NCBI RefSeq assembly: GCF_900113185.1
Contig: NZ_FOZD01000002.1
Location: 186,001 to 250,000, forward strand
Direction: 5' to 3'
Origin: Agromyces sp. CF514
GTDB taxonomy: Bacteria > Actinomycetota > Actinomycetes > Actinomycetales > Microbacteriaceae
Length of the DNA: 64,000 bases
A program made the translations under genes and the position numbers. Under the pieces are notes generated by a model. The model worked only from the letters and a program-made list of their open reading frames with translations. It was not told where the DNA came from and searched no databases. Positions 17,023 to 24,482 of this stretch are shown here, piece by piece; positions within the stretch are counted from its first letter, which is position 1, and each line of letters starts with the position of its first letter.

Positions 17023-17091
17023 GGGAGGAGATCCCGAGCTCGGGAGGGCGATTCGCGAACTTCGGTCCTCCTGAGCTCGGGATCTCCTCCC
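17023..17091. terminator. 25-bp inverted repeat with 19-nt loop
   Basis: Arms 17023-17047 and 17067-17091 pair over 25 bp with a single G-T wobble. Part of each arm (GAGCTC) is itself a palindrome. It lies between the convergent hemerythrin and MOSC genes and could end both transcripts. Its length and near-perfect symmetry exceed the other terminators here. Confidence 0.75.
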
Positions 17092-17133
17092 ATCGTGTCG
17101 ACGTCGTCGACGGTAGGGATGCCGCGGCGGGCG

Positions 17134-17943
17134 TCAACCGATCGCGACCGTGTCGCCGACGGCGACGCCACCCCGGTTCTGCGGCACCAGCAGCACGCCG
17201 AACCAGGTCTTGCCGTCGCGGCGGCGGAACTTCGAGAGCGTGCGGATCGGCTCGAATCCGCGTTGCAGCGTGTAGGGGTCGATGCCCGTCATCATGCAGC
17301 GGTCGCAACCGCCGGTCACGCGGAACCGCACATCGCCGATGGTCACGAACCCCCACTCGTCTTCGGCGAACGGCTCGTCGCCGTCGACGACGAGGTTCGG
17401 CCGGAACCGCAGCATGTCGAGCTCGGGTGCGCCCTCGTCGGTCCAGGCGTTGAGGGCGGCGAGCGAGGCCTCGGTCGTGAGCAGCAGCGGGGCCGCGTCG
17501 GCGAGCGACATGCGGTCGCCGTCGAGGCCGCCGTGCTCGTCCTTCACGGGGCGCACGGTCGGGTCGGGCTGCCAGACGAGTCGCACCGACTGCCCGATGC
17601 GCGAACTCAGCCAGTCGTCGGCCTCAGGGCCGGCGGGCAGGGCGGTCGCCTGGCGGGAGATGCCCACGGCGACGGGTTCGGCGTCGGTCGGCACGTCGAC
17701 GCGCAGCGGGTCGGATGCGGGTTCGGACGCCGCGCCGCTCAGCAGCACGCCGCCGTCGGCGAGCAGCTCGGACCGCAGCCCGAGCATGACGTTGCGCTCT
17801 CGCGCCGTGACGTTGCGCCCGTTCTCGTCGACGACGGCCCACCGACGATCGCCTGCGAGGCCCCACGGCTCGACCTGCGCCGAGGCGACGTCGAGGCCGC
17901 CGAGCGACTTCACGGGGTAGAGGCGAACGCGGGTGAGTTGCAT
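17134..17943 (-). CDS. MOSC domain protein, mARC/YcbX-like
   Basis: This 269-aa protein has an N-terminal beta-barrel (RLYPVKSLGGLDVASAQVEPWGLAGDRRWAVVD split) and a C-terminal MOSC domain. The domain carries LRFRPNLVVDG, TIGDVRFRVTGGCDRCMMTGIDP and GGVAVGDTVAIG. The CDRC cysteine pair matches the molybdenum-binding cysteine of mARC/YcbX enzymes, which reduce N-hydroxylated compounds with Moco. It is about family length, without the ferredoxin domain some homologues carry. A TAGCGT -10 box (17955-17950) lies exactly 6 nt before the ATG. Confidence 0.93.
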   Translation of the reverse strand: MQLTRVRLYPVKSLGGLDVASAQVEPWGLAGDRRWAVVDENGRNVTARERNVMLGLRSELLADGGVLLSGAASEPASDPLRVDVPTDAEPVAVGISRQATALPAGPEADDWLSSRIGQSVRLVWQPDPTVRPVKDEHGGLDGDRMSLADAAPLLLTTEASLAALNAWTDEGAPELDMLRFRPNLVVDGDEPFAEDEWGFVTIGDVRFRVTGGCDRCMMTGIDPYTLQRGFEPIRTLSKFRRRDGKTWFGVLLVPQNRGGVAVGDTVAIG

Positions 17944-18044
17944 GCGAACACGCTACCCGCCCGCCGGCGCCCCGCCGCGCCGAGCGAGACCCCGGCCGTG
18001 GGTCGGGCCGCGACGGTCCGGCGACCGCTGCCGACGCACGAGCA

Positions 18045-18076
18045 GCGGGGCCGGTCTCCTCGGAGACCGGCCCCGC
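18045..18076 (-). terminator. Terminator hairpin after subtilisin gene
   Basis: A 15-bp perfect stem (18045-18059 with 18062-18076) lies about 50 bp past the stop of the peptidase gene. It is GC-rich and has no U-tract. Confidence 0.85.
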
Positions 18077-18128
18077 CGGTGCTGTCGTGCTGTCGTGCTG
18101 GATGTCGCCGCCTAGCGGCGTGCGCGGG

Positions 18129-19895
18129 CTACTTGCCCACCGCCTTCAGGGCGTTGACGATGCCGTTGCCGTAGAACCCGTTCTGCGAGAGCTTGCCCTC
18201 GCAGGTGTGGGTCGCGGTGAGCGTCGCTCCGGCGGGCGTGATGCGCGTGTACGTGAACGCCGCCGGGGTCGGGCATGCCGTGTCGACCGCGGTCTGGCGC
18301 AGGCGCGCGTCGACGATGGCCGGGGGCAGGTACTTGCCGCCGCGGATCACGTCGGGGATGCCGTACTTGCTCACGATGAGCGCGGCGACGCCCGTGGCGT
18401 GCGGAGAGGCCATCGACGTGCCCTGCAGGTACTGGTAGTACCCGCAGGTGGTGCCCGCCGCGTCGCAGCTCTTCACGACGCCAGGGATGAGCACGTTGCC
18501 GGCTTCGTCGATCGCGCCCGACTCGAGCGCGAGCGCCTTCGGGTACGCCGCGAGGATCGCCTTGCTGATGTCGCGCGTGTTCGTCGGGGTGTCGTAGACG
18601 TCGCCGCCGGGAGCCGCGACATCCACGTAGCCGTTGCCGTAGTCGGAGTAGTACGCCTTGCGCTTCGAGACGCCGGTGCTGCTCACCGAGATGACGCCCT
18701 TGCCTTCGCTCGGCATCGAGGTGCAGGTCGCGGGGTCGAGCAGGTCGCGCGTGTACGCGATCTCACCGGGGGTGTCGGCGAAGTCGGGGCTGCCGGTGTC
18801 GCTGATGACCTTCGTGTAGTCGGTCGCGCCGTTGCCCGCTGCCGAGACGAGGGTCACGCCGCGGGCGCGGGCGAAGTCGAGCGCGCGCTGCATGGCCTTC
18901 ACGATCGTCTGCTGCTCCTGCTGGTCCGCAGCGGAGTCGGCCGGGTGGCTCGCGCAGTTGAACAGCCACGGGTCGACGTAGTAGCTCATGTTCACCACGT
19001 CGACGCCGATCTTGCCCGCGTACGTGAGGGCGTCGACCGAGGGCTGCAGGAAGAAGTAGCCCGAGTCCTGGCCGGCCCGCAGGTTCACGAGCGTGACGTT
19101 CGGCGCGACGCCCGCGATGCCGATGCCGTTGATCGGCGAGCCGATCGTCGACGCGACGTGCGTGCCGTGTCCGTCTTCGTCGACGTTCGCGGCGTCGTTG
19201 CACGAGCCGTCGGCCTCGTCTTCGCACGGGCCGTCGATGACGTCGCCGTTCGCGTCGAACGGGATGTCGACCGTGAAGTTGCGGCTCTTCGCGTTGTCGA
19301 AGTTCGGGGCGATGTCGGGGTGGGTGCCGTCGACGCCGGTGTCGAGGATGCCGACGAGCACCTTCTTGTTGCCGGGTTCGACCTTGTACGAGCCGTCGAC
19401 CGTGGCGCCGATCTGCTGCATGTCCCACTGGAGCGAGGCGAGCGGCTCGGCGGTGAGCGTCTTGCCGTTGCCCTTCTTCGCGGCAGCGCCTGCGGGCGTC
19501 TTGCCGCCGTTCTGGCGGACCTCGGCCTCGGCGGCGTCGAGCTTCTTCGCCTGCTCGCCGCTGACGGCGTCGTCGGGCACGTCGGCGATGACGCGATTCT
19601 GGGCCGTGCCCTCGATGGCGCCCTGCGCGAGCGCCTGCGCCTCGAAGTCCGACTCCGTGGTGCGCACCGTTGCGACCCCGACGTCGGTGTTCTCGTTGAC
19701 GATCGTGCCGCCGGCCGCGGTGACCGCGGCCTTCGCGGCGGCCGACGAGGTGCCGGCGGTGAAGAGCACGACGAACTCCTGTTCGCCCGTCTCGTCGCCG
19801 ACGGCGGTCGTGAACGCGCTCGCCGGTGCGGCGGCCAGGGCCGTCAGGGCGAGCGCGAATGCGGATGTTACGGCGATGGTGCGGAATCTACGCAT
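18129..19895 (-). CDS. Secreted S8 subtilisin-like serine protease
   Basis: This 588-aa exported protease has a signal peptide of 27 residues ending PASA|F and a propeptide-like region to about 155 (FVVLFTAGTSSAAAKAAVTAAG fold of inhibitor I9, split here for length). The catalytic domain has Asp185 in GILDTGVDGTHPDI, His243 in DGHGTHVAST, the oxyanion Asn355 in SAAGN and Ser494 in QGTSMASPHATG. A linker between pro- and catalytic parts is Lys/Ala rich. No cell-wall anchor or repeat follows, so it should be released. Cysteines near 224-232, 314, 391, 477-484 could form disulphides. It is monocistronic with its own terminator. Confidence 0.95.
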   Translation of the reverse strand: MRRFRTIAVTSAFALALTALAAAPASAFTTAVGDETGEQEFVVLFTAGTSSAAAKAAVTAAGGTIVNENTDVGVATVRTTESDFEAQALAQGAIEGTAQNRVIADVPDDAVSGEQAKKLDAAEAEVRQNGGKTPAGAAAKKGNGKTLTAEPLASLQWDMQQIGATVDGSYKVEPGNKKVLVGILDTGVDGTHPDIAPNFDNAKSRNFTVDIPFDANGDVIDGPCEDEADGSCNDAANVDEDGHGTHVASTIGSPINGIGIAGVAPNVTLVNLRAGQDSGYFFLQPSVDALTYAGKIGVDVVNMSYYVDPWLFNCASHPADSAADQQEQQTIVKAMQRALDFARARGVTLVSAAGNGATDYTKVISDTGSPDFADTPGEIAYTRDLLDPATCTSMPSEGKGVISVSSTGVSKRKAYYSDYGNGYVDVAAPGGDVYDTPTNTRDISKAILAAYPKALALESGAIDEAGNVLIPGVVKSCDAAGTTCGYYQYLQGTSMASPHATGVAALIVSKYGIPDVIRGGKYLPPAIVDARLRQTAVDTACPTPAAFTYTRITPAGATLTATHTCEGKLSQNGFYGNGIVNALKAVGK

Positions 19896-20158
19896 GGTTC
19901 TCCTTCACATCGAGCGTGATTTCGAGAGCCTCCCACCCGCGGTGGTCGCAGATCAAGGGAACGCACGGATGTCGCGCGCGACGCGCAGATCCTGCATCGA
20001 AACGCGGTTCGGGTCGCGTTTCCCTCGCGAAGCCGCTCCGCCGAGAGCAGCATCGCCCGCTGGTCGTGGAGCGGAGCGGCTCGAGACCGATGGGGTCCCG
20101 AGCCGGCGCCTGCGCGCCTCCTCGACCGGCGGGCGATGCGGTGGTTGCGCGGCGACCG

Positions 20159-21028
20159 TTACGCGGCGACCGGCGCGAGCGCCGCGCGAAGGCCGTCGAC
20201 GAGCGTCGTCGTCGGGCGGCCCGTGAGGCGCGAGACGCCACCGGTCGGCACGTCGAGCACGCCCTGGGCGATGCCCGCGTCGATGCCGGCGACGAAGCCC
20301 GCGAGCCCTGCGTCGAGACCGGCGGCTTCGAGTGCGGCGACATGCTGCTCGGTCGTGAGCGGCGTGTACGCGACGTCGCGCCCGAGCACCTCGGATGCCG
20401 CCGCCGCGAGGTCTGCGGAGGTCCACGCCTGGTCGCCCGAGAGCTCGTACACCTCGCCGAGGTGGCCGTCCTCGAGCAGCACGACGGCTGCCGCGTCGGC
20501 GAGGTCGGCGCGCGTGGCGCCCACGATGACGCCGTCGCCCGACGAGGCGGCGATCACGCCGGAGTCCGCGGCGCGCGCGACATCCGTTGCGAAGTTCTCG
20601 ATGTACCAGTTGTTGCGCACGATCACGGAGGGCACACCCGACGCGGCGATGAGTTCCTCGGTGGCCTTGTGCTCGGGGGCGAGTGGGTAGTCGGCCGTGC
20701 TCGCCTTGGGCGCGCTCGTGTAGACGAGCTTGGCGACGCCGGCCGCCTTGGCCGCGTCGATGACGTTGCCGTGCTGGGGCACGCGCTGCCCGACCTCGGA
20801 TCCCGAGATGAGCAGCACGGCGTCGACGCCCTCGAGGGCGGGTGCGAGGGTCTCGGGCTTGGAGTAGTCGAGCTCGACCGTCTGCACGCCGCGAGCCGCG
20901 ACATCCGCGAGCTTGGAGGTGTCGCGTGCTCCGGCGACGATGCTCGAGGGCTCGGCGCCGCGGGTGAGGAGGGCGTCGACGACGAGGCGGCCGAGCTGGC
21001 CCGAGGCGGCGGTGACGAGGATGGTCAT
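20159..21028 (-). CDS. NmrA-like NAD(P)-binding quinone reductase (QorB/YtfG type)
   Basis: This 289-aa Rossmann protein begins MTILVTAASGQLGRLVVDAL and has VDAVLLISGSEVGQRVPQHGNVIDAAKAAG-type segments (split for length), LVYTSAPKA and VIVRNNWYIENF. These place it with E. coli QorB, an NADPH-quinone oxidoreductase of the NmrA/atypical SDR group. The start at 21028 follows a ribosome-like site GGAACCGCTCC. It is divergent from an HxlR regulator with a redox-type cysteine, the same layout as QorB/QorR in other actinobacteria, which suggests electrophile or quinone response. Confidence 0.92.
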   Translation of the reverse strand: MTILVTAASGQLGRLVVDALLTRGAEPSSIVAGARDTSKLADVAARGVQTVELDYSKPETLAPALEGVDAVLLISGSEVGQRVPQHGNVIDAAKAAGVAKLVYTSAPKASTADYPLAPEHKATEELIAASGVPSVIVRNNWYIENFATDVARAADSGVIAASSGDGVIVGATRADLADAAAVVLLEDGHLGEVYELSGDQAWTSADLAAAASEVLGRDVAYTPLTTEQHVAALEAAGLDAGLAGFVAGIDAGIAQGVLDVPTGGVSRLTGRPTTTLVDGLRAALAPVAA

Positions 21029-21101
21029 GAGGAGCGGTTCCTTCCGATTGGGTACGCCGGGTGCAACGGGCTCGAACCCGCGGTACATTCCCGATCGGAG
21101 G

Positions 21102-21127
21102 TACCCACTTTGAAGTAAGCTACCCAC
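21102..21127. promoter_or_regulatory. Candidate HxlR operator and leaderless promoter
   Basis: TACCCAC occurs twice as a direct repeat (21102-21108 and 21121-21127) around the palindrome ACTTTGAAGT (21107-21116). TAAGCT (21116-21121) is 6 nt before the HxlR ATG and fits a -10 box. The site lies between divergent genes and probably controls both. Confidence 0.5.
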
Positions 21128-21511
21128 ATGACGGTAAGTCTTGCGGAGATCCGGCGATCGTCCGGAGAGGTCTTCACCGAGGGCTGCCCGACTCGGGTGG
21201 TGCTCGATCACATCATGAGCAAGTGGGGCGTGCTCGTCTTGCTCGCGCTCACCGACGGCACGCATCGCTGGGGCGAGCTGCGTCGAGAGGTGCAGGGCAT
21301 CAGCGAGAAGATGCTCGCCTCGACGCTGCGCACGCTCGAGTCCGACGGCCTGGTCGTGCGCACCTCGTACCCCGAGGTGCCGCCGCGCGTCGAGTACGCG
21401 CTGACCGATCTCGGCCACGAGCTCATGCAGCAGATGCTGCCGCTCGTGCAGTGGGTCGCCGTGCATGCGGGCGACATCGTGCCCGAGGGCGGGGTCCGTC
21501 CGGTCGCGTAG
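21128..21511 (+). CDS. HxlR-family transcriptional regulator (QorR-like)
   Basis: This 127-aa winged-helix protein has the HxlR core: CPTRVVLDHIMSKWGVLVLL, WGELRREVQGISEKMLASTL and YPEVPPRVEYALTDLG. The single conserved Cys20 before the first helix is the residue that senses diamide, quinones or hypochlorite in QorR/HypR-type members. It is divergent from the QorB-like reductase, so it probably represses that gene until Cys20 is oxidised or alkylated. Confidence 0.92.
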   Translation: MTVSLAEIRRSSGEVFTEGCPTRVVLDHIMSKWGVLVLLALTDGTHRWGELRREVQGISEKMLASTLRTLESDGLVVRTSYPEVPPRVEYALTDLGHELMQQMLPLVQWVAVHAGDIVPEGGVRPVA

Positions 21512-21538
21512 GTCGGTCGGGCGCGCGCTCGGCGAGGC

Positions 21539-22111
21539 TCAGAGCGTCGCGAGCAATGCGTCGACCGCTGCACGCGAGCGGACCACCCGCGACGGGTCTG
21601 CGTCGAAGTCGCCGAGGAAGACGGTGCCCAGCGCCGAGCTGAGGATGCCGTAGGCCGCGGTCGTGCACGCGTCGGTCGCGGCGTCGGGCCTCGCCCGTGC
21701 GACCAGTCCTGCGAGTTGCACGCGCGTGGCCGTATACGCGGTGGTCAGGACCGCGGCGATCTCGGGCGTGACGCGCGCGAGTTCGACGAGGCCGAGCACG
21801 ACGGCGTTCTCCCGGTCAGGCGAGCTGAACACGGGGCCGAAGAGGTAGTCGAGCGCTCCGGTCAGGTCGTCGACCCCGCCCGGCAGTATCGAGCCGACCT
21901 CGCCGCTCTCGTCGGCGAAGACGGCGGTCGCGGTGTCGAGGAGGAGCCGGTCGCGGTTGCCGACGAAGTGCCGCACGTGGCCGCGCGACATGCCGGCTGC
22001 ATCGGCGATGCGGTCGAGCGTCGTGCCGTGGATGCCGTGCTCGGCGATCGTCGTCATCGTCGCATCGATGATCTGCTCGCGGCGTTCTGCGGCGACGGAC
22101 GGTCGTGCCAA
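21539..22111 (-). CDS. TetR-family regulator of the downstream uptake operon
   Basis: This 190-aa protein starts at TTG (22111) behind GAGAGGAG. Its N-terminal helix-turn-helix (residues 8-55) reads RREQIIDATMTTIAEHGIHG, then LDRIADAAGMSRGHVRHFVGNRDRL. The C-terminal ligand-binding half is variable, as usual; RGHVRHFVGNRDRLLLD resembles BetI-type regulators. It is divergent from the eight-gene hydrolase/ABC operon with a 21-bp palindrome between them, so it is almost certainly the regulator of that operon. Confidence 0.9.
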   Translation of the reverse strand: MARPSVAAERREQIIDATMTTIAEHGIHGTTLDRIADAAGMSRGHVRHFVGNRDRLLLDTATAVFADESGEVGSILPGGVDDLTGALDYLFGPVFSSPDRENAVVLGLVELARVTPEIAAVLTTAYTATRVQLAGLVARARPDAATDACTTAAYGILSSALGTVFLGDFDADPSRVVRSRAAVDALLATL

Positions 22112-22182
22112 CGCGGCTCCTCTCGTGCGGTCGGCTGGGCGGTCGGGCCGACTGCAGCCGAGTGTAACGGTCCGATTAATTC

Positions 22183-22226
22183 TAGTCTAGTCAGACTTGA
22201 CTAACTACTGAACGGAACCGTAGCGT
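22183..22226. promoter_or_regulatory. TetR operator and operon promoter
   Basis: A 21-bp near-perfect palindrome spans 22183-22203 with half-site TAGTC(T/A)AGTC and one mismatched pair. TTGACT (22197-22202) overlaps its right half as a -35, and TAGCGT (22221-22226) is the -10 after an 18-nt spacer. Binding would block the hydrolase operon and probably the TetR gene too. Confidence 0.75.
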
Positions 22227-22276
22227 GACCGTCACGTCGCACCCGAGCCGGGTCCGGCGCCGTGAGAGGAGCGATC

Positions 22277-23941
22277 TTGCCCGACATCCTGCGCGTCCCG
22301 CCCGCGCCCGAGAGCCCGGCCTCGTTCCCGGCGCGCGTCCGCATGCGCGATGGCGTCCGGCTGGCCGCCGACGTCTACCTGCCAGGTGCGCCGGACGGCG
22401 GCGACGATTCGCCGGGCGACACGATCCTGATCCGCCTGCCCTACGACAAGTCGGGTGAGTACACGTTCATCCCCGCCATCGCCCGGTACTTCTCGCAGCA
22501 CGGCTACCGCGTGGTCGCGCAGGACGTGCGCGGCAAGTTCCGCTCCGAAGGCGACGCCCTGCTCTTCGTGAACGAGGTCGACGACGGCTACGACACGATC
22601 GAGTGGATCACCCGGCAGGCGTGGTCGAACGGCCGCGTCGCGATGTGGGGCGACAGCTACTACGGCTACACGCAGTGGGCGGCCGCCGCGAGCGGTCATC
22701 CGGCCCTCAAGGCGATCTCGCCGCGGGTGACGGGCACGGGGCTCGGCGAGCCGGTGCGCACCGAACCGAGCGGGCGCTCGCGCCGGGTCGAGTGGGGCGT
22801 GACGTACCTGTACCCGCTCACGCAGTTCTTCGAGAACGACGCCCTGCACTGGGAACCCGACTGGTCGCGCCGCGACTTCGCCGCGCAGGCCGAGGAGTTC
22901 ATGGCCGAGGTCGGCGCCCGCGGACTCTCCTACGACCAGTGGTACCCCAACCCAGTGCTGCTGCCCCGGTTCCCGAACGGCGACCCGTTCGCCGGTCGCT
23001 CGGTGCCGGTGCTGCACACCATCGGCTGGTGGGACAACTGCGCGCCGCTCTCGTGGGCCGACGTCGACGAGATCACCCGGCATCCGAACTGGGATGCCCA
23101 CCATCACCTGCGCATCGAGTCGATCGACCACGAGAGCTTCCGGCTCGACGAGCCCGACGAGGATCGCAGCTTCGACCGCAGCGACGCCCAGATCGTGGAG
23201 CTGCTGCCGCGCACCCTCGACCCCGCGATCGCGTTCTTCGAGGTGTTCGTGCGCGGCAACGGCCAGGCCGCCGACCTGCCGAAGGTGGAGTGGAACCTCG
23301 CCGGCACCGACCAGATGCGCACGAGCGCGAGCTGGCCCCCGGCGGGGGTGCGCAGCGTCACCCTCCGTGCGACCGCCGACGGTGCGCTCGGCGACCGCCC
23401 CGAGTCGGAGACGACCCTCGAGTGGACGCACGACCCGGCCGACCTCGTGCCCTCGAGCGTCGACGACGCGTTCGCGTTCCTGCTCACCCGCCCCGACGAG
23501 GCCCCGCTCGGCGAGCGCGGCGACGTGCTGCGCTTCGACTCGGCGGTGCTCTCGGCCGACGTCGACCTCGTCGGCCCGGTCTCGGCACGGGCGCTCGTGG
23601 CATCCGACGGCCCGGTCATGGACCTGTTCGTTCGGCTGCTCGACGTCGCGCCCGACGGCACGGCGCTGCGGATCGCACGGGGCCAGCGCCAGCTGCTCGA
23701 TGCGACCGAGCCCGGCGTGCTCGACGTCGACCTGGGGCAGCTCGGCTACCGCCTGCGCGCGGGACACCGGCTGAGGGTGCACGTGTCGAGCAGCGACTAC
23801 CCCGAGTTCCTGCCGCAGCCGGGCACCGGAGCCGACCCGTGGACCTGGGGCGAGACCCGCTCCAATCGCCAGCGCCTCGTCGTCGGCGGTGCCGACGGCC
23901 TCGCGATCACCCTCACCGTCCTCGAAGGAGACCTGCCGTGA
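22277..23941 (+). CDS. CocE/NonD-family hydrolase (X-Pro dipeptidyl-peptidase/cocaine-esterase type)
   Basis: This serine hydrolase of about 554 aa has an alpha/beta fold (1-350) plus a C-terminal jelly-roll domain (from about 360). The nucleophile motif is MWGDSYYGYTQW with Ser127. Other markers are VRMRDGVRLAADVYLP, VVAQDVRGKFRSEGD, the CocE-type HIGWWDN loop read here as HTIGWWDNCAP, and a C-terminal HRLRVHVSSSDYPEFLPQPG-type ending. Members cleave acyl esters or amides, including cocaine, beta-lactam precursors and X-Pro peptides. TTG at 22277 is preferred because GAGAGGAG lies just before it; GTG 22262 has no ribosome site. It is the first gene of the operon. Confidence 0.93.
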   Translation: MPDILRVPPAPESPASFPARVRMRDGVRLAADVYLPGAPDGGDDSPGDTILIRLPYDKSGEYTFIPAIARYFSQHGYRVVAQDVRGKFRSEGDALLFVNEVDDGYDTIEWITRQAWSNGRVAMWGDSYYGYTQWAAAASGHPALKAISPRVTGTGLGEPVRTEPSGRSRRVEWGVTYLYPLTQFFENDALHWEPDWSRRDFAAQAEEFMAEVGARGLSYDQWYPNPVLLPRFPNGDPFAGRSVPVLHTIGWWDNCAPLSWADVDEITRHPNWDAHHHLRIESIDHESFRLDEPDEDRSFDRSDAQIVELLPRTLDPAIAFFEVFVRGNGQAADLPKVEWNLAGTDQMRTSASWPPAGVRSVTLRATADGALGDRPESETTLEWTHDPADLVPSSVDDAFAFLLTRPDEAPLGERGDVLRFDSAVLSADVDLVGPVSARALVASDGPVMDLFVRLLDVAPDGTALRIARGQRQLLDATEPGVLDVDLGQLGYRLRAGHRLRVHVSSSDYPEFLPQPGTGADPWTWGETRSNRQRLVVGGADGLAITLTVLEGDLP

Positions 23942-24411
23942 CAAACGCACCCATGCAACCGCGACTCGAGTTCGTCTTCGAGATCCGCGCGACCGTCGAC
24001 CCCGACCTGCACATCGGCCGCGGCGGCGACGAACGGCTCTCGTTCACCCCGATCTCCGGCGGCAGCGTCGCCGGCCCGCGCCTGAACGGCGAGGTGCTCG
24101 CTGGCGGCGGCGACTGGGCCGTCGAACGCTCCGGCACCGCGCAGCTCGAGGCGAGGTACCTGGTCCGCGCGGGCGACGGCGCGGTCATCGACATCCTGAA
24201 CCGCGGGTACTTCCGGGCGACGCCCGACATCCTGCGTCGGATGGATGCGGGCGAGGACGTCCCGGAGGACGAGCCTGGCCTCTACTTCCGAACCGCACCC
24301 GTGTTCCAGACGGATGCCCCGCAGCACCGCTGGCTCGCCGAGCACCAGTTCGTCGGGCTCGCCCGCGACGAGGACGGCCAGGTCTGCATCCGCGTGTTCC
24401 TCCTCGCCTGA
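23938..24411 (+). CDS. DUF3237 family protein (copy 1)
   Basis: This 157-aa protein starts at GTG 23938, overlapping the hydrolase stop (GTGA) behind GAAGGAG. It shows DUF3237 features: LEFVFEIRATVD, GGDERLSFTPISGGSVAGPRLNG (split), VLAGGGDWA, EARYLVRAGDGAVIDILNRG and a YFRTAPVFQT end block. DUF3237 proteins are small beta-barrel-like proteins of unknown biochemistry, often beside hydrolases and transporters of aromatic or ester compounds. A second copy ends the same operon. Confidence 0.9.
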   Translation: MTNAPMQPRLEFVFEIRATVDPDLHIGRGGDERLSFTPISGGSVAGPRLNGEVLAGGGDWAVERSGTAQLEARYLVRAGDGAVIDILNRGYFRATPDILRRMDAGEDVPEDEPGLYFRTAPVFQTDAPQHRWLAEHQFVGLARDEDGQVCIRVFLLA

Positions 24412-24482
24412 GCCGGAGCGCACCCCCAACCCACCCCCGCACCATCTCACCCCGACGCACCACCGACGAACGGAACATCACC

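Noticed and set aside
18087..19919. A 610-codon frame antisense to the subtilisin gene
   Set aside because: It is a shadow; the subtilisin on the other strand has a signal peptide, a full triad and its own terminator.
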